Shown here: in pieces, positions 45,256-52,941 of the stretch
Position numbering within the stretch: the first letter of the stretch is position 1
Layout of the letters: the number at the start of each line of letters is the position of its first letter
Origin: Crocinitomicaceae bacterium
Lineage (GTDB): Bacteria; Bacteroidota; Bacteroidia; Flavobacteriales_D; Crocinitomicaceae
Assembly (NCBI GenBank): GCA_024639405.1
Contig: JAHEIL010000020.1
Span: forward strand, 1 to 64,000
DNA length: 64,000 nt
Reading direction: 5' to 3'
The notes under the pieces: generated by a model
Told to the model about the DNA's origin: nothing
The model's input: only the letters and a program-made list of their open reading frames with translations
Databases searched by the model: none
Translations under genes and position numbers: made by a program

Positions 45256-45826
45256 ATTACCCGATTTTGAGTTAACGAAAGGAGAAATCTCCTCTCTTTT
45301 GTTGCAAAAAGGGATTCATACATTTCACGAAGCCTGTGTTTATGTTTCTGAACTTCCATATCGCAGAACTAAAAACAGAGATGATTTAACTGCTATTATA
45401 AATGAAAATGGTGGGACATGTTCTTCTAAACATGGCTTATTAGGTCAAATTTGCGTTGAAAATGGGTGTGAAAAAATCGAATTGATTGCTGGTGTATTTT
45501 TAATGAGTGGCGAAACACATCCATCCATTGAAACTATATTAGAGGCGAATAATTTATCCATATTACCTGAAATGCATTGTTACTTAAGGTTCAAGGGTGA
45601 ACGTTTTGATTTTACAAGTCCACATGCAAATTTTGAAAAAATTGCTTCCAAAATCGTTCGTGAACAATGGATTGAACCGCATCAAGTTGGCGATTGGAAA
45701 GTGAAAATTCACCAAAGTTATTTGGAAAGCTGGCTCGAACGGAATCCTCAAATTCACTATACGCTAGAACAATTGTGGGAAATCCGAGAAAAATGTATTG
45801 AAGAATTTAGTGCCTCAGGATTCTAA
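45230..45826 (+). CDS. Hypothetical protein, possible transglutaminase-like cysteine protein
   Basis: 198 residues starting at a GTG inside the previous gene; the exact start is uncertain (a TTG lies three codons further in). I do not recognise a named family. The segment NENGGTCSSKHGLL has a cysteine (Cys64) in the setting seen in transglutaminase-like folds. His116 in EMHCYLRFKG and Asp127 in ERFDFTSPH have the order and spacing of a Cys-His-Asp triad. No signal peptide. Overlaps the convergent murF-alr gene by 12 bp at the stops. The catalytic assignment is inference. Confidence 0.65.
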   Translation: MGFLDWKNKLPDFELTKGEISSLLLQKGIHTFHEACVYVSELPYRRTKNRDDLTAIINENGGTCSSKHGLLGQICVENGCEKIELIAGVFLMSGETHPSIETILEANNLSILPEMHCYLRFKGERFDFTSPHANFEKIASKIVREQWIEPHQVGDWKVKIHQSYLESWLERNPQIHYTLEQLWEIREKCIEEFSASGF

Positions 45827-48118
45827 GTAAATTTTATGCACACGTTTCGAGATGCTCGTCATTACTTCATAAGGTATGGTATTCATCTTTTCAGCTAATT
45901 GTTGTAAACTTTGATTTTTACCAATAATTTCAACTGCTGTTCCTTCGTTTACGTCCAACTTACCTAAATCAATCATAATCATATCCATGCAGATTCGACC
46001 GACAATCGGACAACTTATATTATTGACAAAAACACACCCAACTCCATTGCTTAACGTTCTTTTTAAACCGTCAGCATAACCAATAGGGACAATGCCAATT
46101 TTCATATCATTCGGGGCGATAAATGTACGGCTGTAACCTACACTCTCACCCTTTTTCACTTTCTTCACTTGTGAAAGAGCGCTTTTCCATTGTAAAACAG
46201 GAGCTAATTTTCGCTGAGTTGCAGGATCAGAAGTAACACCAAACATGCCTATTCCAATGCGTACCATTTCAAATTGTGCCGAAGGAAAATGAGCAATTCC
46301 CTCAGAATTCAATGCATGTCGGTCAAATTGATATGGAATTGCTTGACTTAATAACTGAACAGCTTTTGAAAATTGTTGTAATTGGTATTCCGTAAATCGT
46401 TTATCTCTTCGATTATCAGCATCCGCTAAATGGGTATAAACAGATTGAATTTTAAGCTCAGGCTGTGCATTTAACACTTCACAAACGGCAGGAATCTCCT
46501 CCAAATCAAAGCCCAAACGTTTCATTCCAGTGTCAATTTTTAAATGTACTGGAAACCCAGATTTACCATGAAAAATTAATTCTTTTACAAAAGTATCGAG
46601 CTGATGAAAAGAATAAATTGCAGGCTCTAATTGATATTGAATACAATCTTCAAAACCTTCAGTTTCAGCATTCATAACTAAAATGGGCGTTTCAATTCCT
46701 TGTTTTCTTAATTCAACTCCTTCATCTGCATAGGCAACACCTAAATAATCGACGCCATTCAATGCTAGGAATTGAGCAATTTTCTCTACTCCAGAACCAT
46801 ACGATTGCGCTTTTACCATCGCCAACATTTTTGTTGATGGCCGTAACTTTGATTTAAATACTTGAATGTTATTTTTCAAGGCATTTAAATCAACCTCAAG
46901 AACCGTCTTATGATTTTTTAATCTGAATTGTCGCGCAATGCGTTGCATGTCCGACTTACGTGTCCCTTTAATTAAAATAATCGCGTCGTGAAACGAAGAT
47001 TGAACAACTTCTGTTGGCTTTAAGATAAAAAACTCATCTGGTTCAAATGATTCAATCAATTGCTGAATCTGCGAACGCTTGTATTCGTTCTCTTCGTCAA
47101 GTCCTATAATTACGATTCGTTTCTTGTTTTGTGCTTTTTGAACTTGAAATTCTAATGAATAAGTTAAGGCATCAATGTCAAGATTATAAGTGTCATTGAT
47201 AATTGTAGTATTATTTATTCCTTCAAAAATTTCCATGCGCATCGCCAACTGTGGAAGAGAAGCAGCGCGCTCTTTTAACGTTATAATATCTTTCAAAAAT
47301 AGCTTTGCAACGGCAAGTGCTAATAATCCATTTGTTTGATTGACTTTATCTGTAAACGGCAACCATTTAGCTTCTAGACTCATGAAATCAAGCGGTATTT
47401 GCGAGCCATTTGTAGCCTTTAAAACTTCCTTTGATAATGGAATATTATCTGGAAAAATTGATGTAAGAATTGAATCAAATAAGGTTAATTTTTCTTGTAA
47501 TAAAGCTTCAGAAGAGGTGAAATTTTCTAAATGTGAACTTCCAAAAGAAGTCATTACACCAATTGTAGGTTGAACAATTTCTTTTAAGCGTTGCATTTCT
47601 CCAGGATGAGAAATACCGACTTCAATAATTGCAAGATCACATTGTTCATTTAATTCCAAAAGAGATAAGGCAACACCCAATTGTGAATTATAACTTTTGG
47701 GGCTTCTAATAATTCTAAATGTTGGACTTAATAAATGATAAATCCATTCTTTTACTGTAGTTTTTCCTGCGCTTCCGGTAATTGCAATGATTGGATACGC
47801 AAATTTAGCACGATGAAATTTAGCTAATTCTTGTAAAGCAAATAAGGTATCTTTTACTACACAAAAATGGGCGGTTGGAAATTCATATTTCCACTTTTCT
47901 TCAGAAACAACAAAATGTCTTACCCCTTTTTCAAAGGCAGCTTGAATAAAAGAATGGCCATTTCTGTATTCACCGATTAAAGCAAAAAACAAGGTGTTTT
48001 TACCCTCTACGATTTTACGAGAATCATATGCAACTTGCGTAATCATTTCAGAGGAAATTGAAGCAGAATCGCTCTTGATTACCTTATTAATTTCAGAATA
48101 TGTGTAAGCTAATTTCAA
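45815..48118 (-). CDS. murF-alr: Bifunctional UDP-MurNAc-tripeptide:D-Ala-D-Ala ligase / alanine racemase
   Basis: A fusion typical of Bacteroidota that both makes D-alanine and adds D-Ala-D-Ala to the muropeptide precursor. The MurF half has AYDSRKI near the N terminus, the P-loop TGSAGKTTVKEW, NSQLGVALSL, IIEVGISHPGEM, SFGSSHLENF and INDTYNLDIDAL. The Alr half starts near EVDLNALKNN, with the PLP lysine in MVKAQSYGSG (about residue 436), then KIDTGMKRLGF, VGYSRTF and GRICMDMIMIDL. I start at a TTG (48118) that overlaps the tdk stop as TTGA; a GTG at 48139 would add seven residues. The ligase part is short (about 405 residues against 452 in E. coli MurF), mainly in the central domain. Confidence 0.9.
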   Translation of the reverse strand: MKLAYTYSEINKVIKSDSASISSEMITQVAYDSRKIVEGKNTLFFALIGEYRNGHSFIQAAFEKGVRHFVVSEEKWKYEFPTAHFCVVKDTLFALQELAKFHRAKFAYPIIAITGSAGKTTVKEWIYHLLSPTFRIIRSPKSYNSQLGVALSLLELNEQCDLAIIEVGISHPGEMQRLKEIVQPTIGVMTSFGSSHLENFTSSEALLQEKLTLFDSILTSIFPDNIPLSKEVLKATNGSQIPLDFMSLEAKWLPFTDKVNQTNGLLALAVAKLFLKDIITLKERAASLPQLAMRMEIFEGINNTTIINDTYNLDIDALTYSLEFQVQKAQNKKRIVIIGLDEENEYKRSQIQQLIESFEPDEFFILKPTEVVQSSFHDAIILIKGTRKSDMQRIARQFRLKNHKTVLEVDLNALKNNIQVFKSKLRPSTKMLAMVKAQSYGSGVEKIAQFLALNGVDYLGVAYADEGVELRKQGIETPILVMNAETEGFEDCIQYQLEPAIYSFHQLDTFVKELIFHGKSGFPVHLKIDTGMKRLGFDLEEIPAVCEVLNAQPELKIQSVYTHLADADNRRDKRFTEYQLQQFSKAVQLLSQAIPYQFDRHALNSEGIAHFPSAQFEMVRIGIGMFGVTSDPATQRKLAPVLQWKSALSQVKKVKKGESVGYSRTFIAPNDMKIGIVPIGYADGLKRTLSNGVGCVFVNNISCPIVGRICMDMIMIDLGKLDVNEGTAVEIIGKNQSLQQLAEKMNTIPYEVMTSISKRVHKIYLES

Positions 48119-48690
48119 TCGTTTATTTTTGTGTAACACGTTCTACATAGAGGCTGGTACTTTTCAATAGCGCCAACAACAACTTGACCTTCTTCTTGTG
48201 ATATTCTGTGTGAATAATGTGCTAAGTTACCACAAGACACGCATATAGCATGAACTTTTGTGACATATTCTGCAATGGCTAATAATTCAGGCATGGGTCC
48301 AAAAGGAACTCCTAAATAATCCATGTCTAAACCGGCAAGAATTACACGAACACCTTTATCTGCTAATTGGTTGCAAACAGTAACTATTCCTTTATCAAAA
48401 AATTGTGCCTCATCTATTGCTATCACTTTTTCATCTGTCCAACTTGTTACTATTTCAGATGAATCTTTAACAGGAATCGCTTGAATACTTGTTCCTTGGT
48501 GACTTACAATATTTGATGCGTGATAACGGTCATCAATAATTGGTTTGAATAACAACATTTTTTGATTGGCAAATTGTGCGCGTTTCATTCTTCGAATTAA
48601 TTCTTCTGTCTTTCCAGAAAACATAGATCCACAAATGACTTCAACCCAACCATTTTGCCTTCTTTCACTCGGAAATTGTTCTAAAAACAT
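48115..48690 (-). CDS. tdk: Thymidine kinase
   Basis: Phosphorylates thymidine with ATP in pyrimidine salvage; type II enzyme. 191 residues. P-loop GSMFSGKTEELIRR (residues 21-28 for the core), VIAIDEAQFFD with the catalytic Glu, and the lasso loop with a zinc site made by CVSCG and CRTC near the C terminus. It begins with an ordinary ATG, and its stop overlaps the murF-alr start, so the two are expected to be co-translated. Confidence 0.95.
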   Translation of the reverse strand: MFLEQFPSERRQNGWVEVICGSMFSGKTEELIRRMKRAQFANQKMLLFKPIIDDRYHASNIVSHQGTSIQAIPVKDSSEIVTSWTDEKVIAIDEAQFFDKGIVTVCNQLADKGVRVILAGLDMDYLGVPFGPMPELLAIAEYVTKVHAICVSCGNLAHYSHRISQEEGQVVVGAIEKYQPLCRTCYTKIND

Positions 48691-48786
48691 GCCTTATTAT
48701 TCATTAATGTTATTAACATTCTTTCGAAGAGAAAAAACGTATCCTATTTGTAAATCATTTCAACTTGAATCGTAACTTTACACTTG

Positions 48787-48794
48787 TAAATTTG
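48787..48794 (+). promoter_or_regulatory. Candidate -7 box TAAATTTG ahead of the acidic-protein operon
   Basis: TAAATTTG matches TAnnTTTG in the divergent region between tdk and the acidic gene. A second partial match, CAACTTTG, lies closer to the start (ending at 48831). Either could serve. Confidence 0.3.
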
Positions 48795-48860
48795 AAAAAA
48801 GTTGTTTAATTTCATAAAGTTAGCAACTTTGTTAGAATGTTGAAATTGATACGCAAAAAT

Positions 48861-49799
48861 ATGACAAATTTAAATACCTTGGAAACAACCTTAAAAGCAA
48901 TTGAATATGCAATCAATGCATTGAAAAACGGGCAATTAACTGAAGAGGAATTAGCTCAGTTTGTTGAAGATTCAAAAGAACTTTACGAAAAAGCGATTGT
49001 GTTGCGCTACAAAGCATACGAGGAGAAAGTATTTGGAACAAGCAAACAAACTACTCAAATAGAAGAAAAATCTCCTGCTATCTCAGAAGATGTAGCTATA
49101 GAAACTGCTCCTGAAAAAGAAGAAGCAGCACCTTCATTTGAATTTGGTTTATTTGAGTCAATCAATGAAACAGTAGAAGAAGAACCTACAATAGTAGTTG
49201 AAGAAGAACTAGCAGAAGAAAATGAAATGGATTTTGAGCAAGCATCTATCTTTGAATCTGAAGCTTCTGCCATAGAAATACCAGTTTCAGAATTACCAAT
49301 AGAATTGGAATTAGAAGTGATGGCACCTTCGATTGAGACAGTTGAAGCAACTCAAAACGAAATTCAAATTGAAGAAGAAGATGAATTTATTCCACAACAG
49401 TTTATTCAAGATGAAATTGAGGAAGATGAGCCAGTAGTGGAAGAATATTCTACAGAGCCGTACTTAAAAACTGTTGATTCAAACGAAAGTAATGCTGATA
49501 CATCACTGCTTGCTTCACAAATAACTGCTTTAAGTATGCGCGCTGCTAATCATGCAGGGATGATGAAATTGGAAACTTTGATCGGTTCTTTTGGCTTAAA
49601 CGAACGTTTACAATACATCAATGAATTGTTTGATGGTTCAAGTGAAGGATTTTCAGAAGCAATAAAAGCTATTGATCACTCAGTAGATCTTCATCAAGCA
49701 ATCAATAAAATTGCTGGATTTGCCGCTCAACACCAATGGGATTTAGAGAGTGAAACAGTAGAAGATTTCATTGTAAAAGTAAAAAGACGTTATGCTTAA
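48861..49799 (+). CDS. Hypothetical acidic protein with conserved C-terminal helical domain
   Basis: 312 residues from the ATG at 48861; an ATG at 48837 would add eight basic or hydrophobic residues but lies within 10 bp of a promoter-like box. The N terminus is a helical unit (NTLETTLKAIEYAINALKNG). The middle, roughly 70-220, is low-complexity and very rich in Glu. The last 85 residues form a compact helical domain (LETLIGSFGLNERLQYINEL to VEDFIVKVKRRYA) that I recall as a conserved end in unnamed Bacteroidota proteins. No signal peptide. Its stop overlaps the M28 peptidase start by 8 bp. Function unknown; a flexible linker joining two binding domains is the simplest reading. Confidence 0.72.
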   Translation: MTNLNTLETTLKAIEYAINALKNGQLTEEELAQFVEDSKELYEKAIVLRYKAYEEKVFGTSKQTTQIEEKSPAISEDVAIETAPEKEEAAPSFEFGLFESINETVEEEPTIVVEEELAEENEMDFEQASIFESEASAIEIPVSELPIELELEVMAPSIETVEATQNEIQIEEEDEFIPQQFIQDEIEEDEPVVEEYSTEPYLKTVDSNESNADTSLLASQITALSMRAANHAGMMKLETLIGSFGLNERLQYINELFDGSSEGFSEAIKAIDHSVDLHQAINKIAGFAAQHQWDLESETVEDFIVKVKRRYA

Positions 49800-51060
49800 A
49801 CTTGTTTTATGTTGTATTCTAAGTTATTCGTTTGCTGGCTTTGCCCAATTAAACGATGCGAGGAGAATAACTAAAACATTGTGTTCTGAAGAATTTCACG
49901 GAAGAGGATACGTGAATAACGGAGTTGAAATTGCCAGTCAATTTATCGCAAAAGAATTTAAGAAGATTGGAGCGAAACCAATTAAACGAAACTATTATCA
50001 AGCATTTCAACATGCCGTAAATACATTTCCTGGTGAGATGCTTGTTAAACAAAATGAACGAGTATTAAAACCAGGAACTCATTTCATTGTCGATTCTAAA
50101 AGTGGTGGTGGAAAATTCGATCTTTATCCAAACAAAATAACAATTGCAACTGCTTTAAATAAGCAATTACTTGAAGAAGAACTTAAAAAAATGTTCCTTG
50201 AAAAAAAGTTCAATGCCATTTCTTTTAATAGTTCTCATCTTTCTTTGGATACCTTGAAAAAATTGGAAACCCTGAAAGATGAACTCGCCCATTTTATTCC
50301 AGTAATTGAAATTGTACAATCAAAATTCACATGGTCAGTTGCTTCAGAACAGCTACAATTTCCAATCATTCAACTACACGATTCTGTTTATCAACAAAAT
50401 GCACATTATACAATACATATAGAAGCTATTGAATTGCCAAATTTCACTTCTAAAAATGTCATTGCTTATCTACCAGGAAAAAATAAAAAGTTAGCGCCTT
50501 TTGTCTTTACAGCGCATTACGACCATTTAGGAAGGATGGGTTCTGAAACTTATTTTCCAGGTGCAAATGACAATGCCAGTGGTGTTGCAATGTTACTAGA
50601 AATTGCACGTTATTTCAAAGCAAATAAACCAGAAAGAAGTATTTATTTTATTGCTTTTGCTGGTGAAGAAGCGGGCTTATTAGGTTCAAAACATTTTGTT
50701 GAGCATCCGCTGATTCCGCTTAAAAACATTGGCTTTTTAATGAATGTAGATATTATGGGTAGTGGTGAAGATGGCGTCACCATTGTAAATGCCACCTTGT
50801 TTGAGAAAGCGTTTAAACAACTAGTAGCAATTAATGAAGAACAACACTTTTTAAAAACTATTAAATCAAGAGGGCCAGCTGCCAATTCAGATCATTATTG
50901 GTTTACAAAAGCAGGTGTGCCTGCATTTTTCATGTATACTATGGGTCCGAATAAAAATTACCACGATGTATTCGATACATTTGATGCGTTAAGTTTTAAT
51001 GAATTTAATGACATCCACCAAATACTCATTCAATTTTGCCAACACTTTAAAACAAATTAA
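49792..51060 (+). CDS. Exported M28 family metallopeptidase
   Basis: 422 residues. Signal peptide MLKLVLCCILSYSFAGFAQ, so envelope-located or secreted. The two-zinc aminopeptidase site is complete: VFTAHYDHLGRMG (His, Asp), GANDNASGVAMLLE (bridging Asp), FAGEEAGLLGSKHF (catalytic Glu plus ligand Glu), NVDIMGSGED (Asp), and SDHYWFTKAGVPAFFM with the last His. Typical of exported Bacteroidota peptidases. It overlaps the acidic-protein gene by 8 bp and precedes the DUF2480 gene by 2 bp. Confidence 0.93.
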   Translation: MLKLVLCCILSYSFAGFAQLNDARRITKTLCSEEFHGRGYVNNGVEIASQFIAKEFKKIGAKPIKRNYYQAFQHAVNTFPGEMLVKQNERVLKPGTHFIVDSKSGGGKFDLYPNKITIATALNKQLLEEELKKMFLEKKFNAISFNSSHLSLDTLKKLETLKDELAHFIPVIEIVQSKFTWSVASEQLQFPIIQLHDSVYQQNAHYTIHIEAIELPNFTSKNVIAYLPGKNKKLAPFVFTAHYDHLGRMGSETYFPGANDNASGVAMLLEIARYFKANKPERSIYFIAFAGEEAGLLGSKHFVEHPLIPLKNIGFLMNVDIMGSGEDGVTIVNATLFEKAFKQLVAINEEQHFLKTIKSRGPAANSDHYWFTKAGVPAFFMYTMGPNKNYHDVFDTFDALSFNEFNDIHQILIQFCQHFKTN

Positions 51061-51062
51061 CC

Positions 51063-51563
51063 ATGGAAATTGTAAACAAAGTTGCGGAAAGCGGACTGAT
51101 TCAACTAGATTTAGCGGATTTCAAGCCGAAAATTGAAATAGTAGATTTAGATATAGCTCCACAATTATGGGAAGGTTTAATTCTAAAAGAAAAAGATTTT
51201 AGAACTTGGATTGGTTCAAATGATTGGACAATGTATGATGGCAAAGCAGTTTGTGTGTATTGTTCTGTTGATGCAATTATTCCTACATGGGCATATATGT
51301 TGGTCGCTTCTAAATTAATTGGGAAAGCACATACTATTGAAATCGGAAATCGAATAGAACTTGAAAAAACATTGATTAAAAACGCTATTCAATCCCTTGA
51401 TTTGAATCAATTCAATGAGGGAAAAATCATTATCAAAGGTTGCTCTGATATTGCTTCGCCATCGTTTGCTATGGTTGAATTGATGAAACTTCTACAACCA
51501 ATTGTAAAAAGTATCATGTATGGAGAACCCTGCTCTACCGTTCCAATTTATAAGAGAAAATAA
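51063..51563 (+). CDS. DUF2480 family protein
   Basis: 166-residue soluble Bacteroidota protein of unknown function. Recognisable by LIQLDLADFKPKIEIVDLDI at the N terminus, LKEKDFRTWIGSNDWTMYDGK, VYCSVDAIIPTWAYMLVASKL, and the end GCSDIASPSFAMVELMKLLQP. In other Bacteroidota it often sits near Fe-S assembly or peptidase genes, from memory. Conserved Cys residues (VYCS, GCSD) might matter. It shares a base with the stop/start junction of the DUF1398 gene. Confidence 0.85.
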   Translation: MEIVNKVAESGLIQLDLADFKPKIEIVDLDIAPQLWEGLILKEKDFRTWIGSNDWTMYDGKAVCVYCSVDAIIPTWAYMLVASKLIGKAHTIEIGNRIELEKTLIKNAIQSLDLNQFNEGKIIIKGCSDIASPSFAMVELMKLLQPIVKSIMYGEPCSTVPIYKRK

Positions 51564-51955
51564 TGTTTACAAAAGAAGATTTAATACTTGCACATAGTAA
51601 AGTAAAAACTGGTGTTGACTTCCCTAACTACATACAAGATTGTAAAAAATTAGGTGTTATTTATTACGAAACGTTTGTTCAAGATGGACGATCAATTTTC
51701 GTTGGCAAAAACAACTACTCAGTAACACTATTGCCTAAATATGAGAGAATTAATATTGCTTCAAAATTAGAAATTGAACAGTTTAAAAAGAATTTGCAGG
51801 AGCATCAAAAAGGAGCTACAGATTTCATACAGTTTTGCAAAGATTGTTCTGAAACAGGCATCGAGAAGTGGAAAATTGACCTTTGCGAAATGAATTGCAC
51901 GTATCTTGATATAGCTGGAAACGAAGTGTTAATAGAACAAATTCCATTATCATGA
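51563..51955 (+). CDS. DUF1398 family protein
   Basis: 130 residues matching the YbcV-like DUF1398 pattern: TGVDFPNYIQDCKKLGVIYY, then a short beta unit, and ATDFIQFCKDCSETGIEKWK with DLCEMNCTYLDIAGNEV at the end. No signal peptide and no known activity. It overlaps both neighbours (1 bp with DUF2480, 4 bp with DUF2200), so translation is probably coupled. Confidence 0.85.
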   Translation: MFTKEDLILAHSKVKTGVDFPNYIQDCKKLGVIYYETFVQDGRSIFVGKNNYSVTLLPKYERINIASKLEIEQFKKNLQEHQKGATDFIQFCKDCSETGIEKWKIDLCEMNCTYLDIAGNEVLIEQIPLS

Positions 51956-52317
51956 ATACTAGTCCTGAACATAACAGAAAGTTTGAAAAAATGATTGTAG
52001 GACAAATTTATCCTTTGTACCTACAAAAAATAAGTAAAAAAGGGCGGACAAAAGAAGAGTTGGATTTTGTGATCACTTGGTTGACAGGATTTGACTCTAA
52101 ACAAATAAAAAGCTATTGCGCAGAAAACATTACGTTTAAGACGTTTTTTGAGTTAGCAACCATAAACAACAAAGCTAAATTCATAAAAGGTTCAATTTGT
52201 GGTTATAAAATTGAAACTTTGTTAAATCCATTGACTAAAAATGTACGAATATTAGATAAACTTGTTGATGATTTAGCAAAGGGAAAATCATTGGAAAAAA
52301 TCACAAATCCAACCTAA
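51952..52317 (+). CDS. DUF2200 family protein
   Basis: 121 residues matching DUF2200: KMIVGQIYPLYLQKISKKGR, TKEELDFVITWLTGFD, the ITFKTFFELA segment, IKGSICGYKIE and ILDKLVDDLAKGKSLEKI. Small soluble protein of unknown role. Start overlaps the previous stop (ATGA). It ends 2 bp from the stop of the convergent deacetylase gene. Confidence 0.87.
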   Translation: MNTSPEHNRKFEKMIVGQIYPLYLQKISKKGRTKEELDFVITWLTGFDSKQIKSYCAENITFKTFFELATINNKAKFIKGSICGYKIETLLNPLTKNVRILDKLVDDLAKGKSLEKITNPT

Positions 52318-52319
52318 AA

Positions 52320-52934
52320 TCAATCCGGTAGGATATTGAAATTTAGTTGCTTTTCTTGGATGATTTTTAATATTTCTGGTAAAAGTACTTTCAGTCGATC
52401 CTTTGACTTTTTGTTATCATGAAAGACGAGAATGTCACCAGCTTTAATATGCTTTTTGGCTTTATCCAAAATTGTTTCAATTGAGACAGTTGGATCGTAA
52501 TCATAAGAAAGCCAAGTCCACATAACAATCGTGAATTTCATCTTTAAATAAGCTGTTTGCTTGGGTGTAATTCTACCGTATGGCGGTCTAAACAATCGTG
52601 AGTGAATTAATTCCTGCGCGTCTTCAATAGATGTAACGTACTTTTCGAAACTTGTATGAGTTCCTTTGTTGTGCTGCATGGTATGGTTGCCAACTTGATG
52701 CCCCTCATCAAGCATACGTTGATAAATATCCGGATAATTTTTTACATTTTGACCGACACAAAAAAATGTAGCCTTAATTTGATTTTTCGCCAATAAATCT
52801 AATACCCACGGAGTTATTTCCGGGTCAGGACCATCGTCAAATGTCAAATAAACAACAGGGTATTTACGCGAAAAACCCCACGTTTTCTTTGGAAAAATCC
52901 ATTTAGAAAAACGTGGGATTTTATAAATTTTCAT
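52320..52934 (-). CDS. Polysaccharide deacetylase (NodB/CE4 family)
   Basis: 204 residues. The metal-dependent deacetylase motifs are complete: TFDDGPDPE (Asp33, Asp34), GNHTMQHNKG (His84, His88), RPPYGR (residues 116-121), and DILVFHDNKKS with the C-terminal His. There is no convincing signal peptide, though an N-terminal basic/aromatic segment is present. The substrate is probably an N-acetylated glycan or peptidoglycan. It follows the GT117 gene by 7 bp on the same strand, so a shared glycan pathway is plausible. Confidence 0.9.
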   Translation of the reverse strand: MKIYKIPRFSKWIFPKKTWGFSRKYPVVYLTFDDGPDPEITPWVLDLLAKNQIKATFFCVGQNVKNYPDIYQRMLDEGHQVGNHTMQHNKGTHTSFEKYVTSIEDAQELIHSRLFRPPYGRITPKQTAYLKMKFTIVMWTWLSYDYDPTVSIETILDKAKKHIKAGDILVFHDNKKSKDRLKVLLPEILKIIQEKQLNFNILPD

Positions 52935-52941
52935 TCAACGA

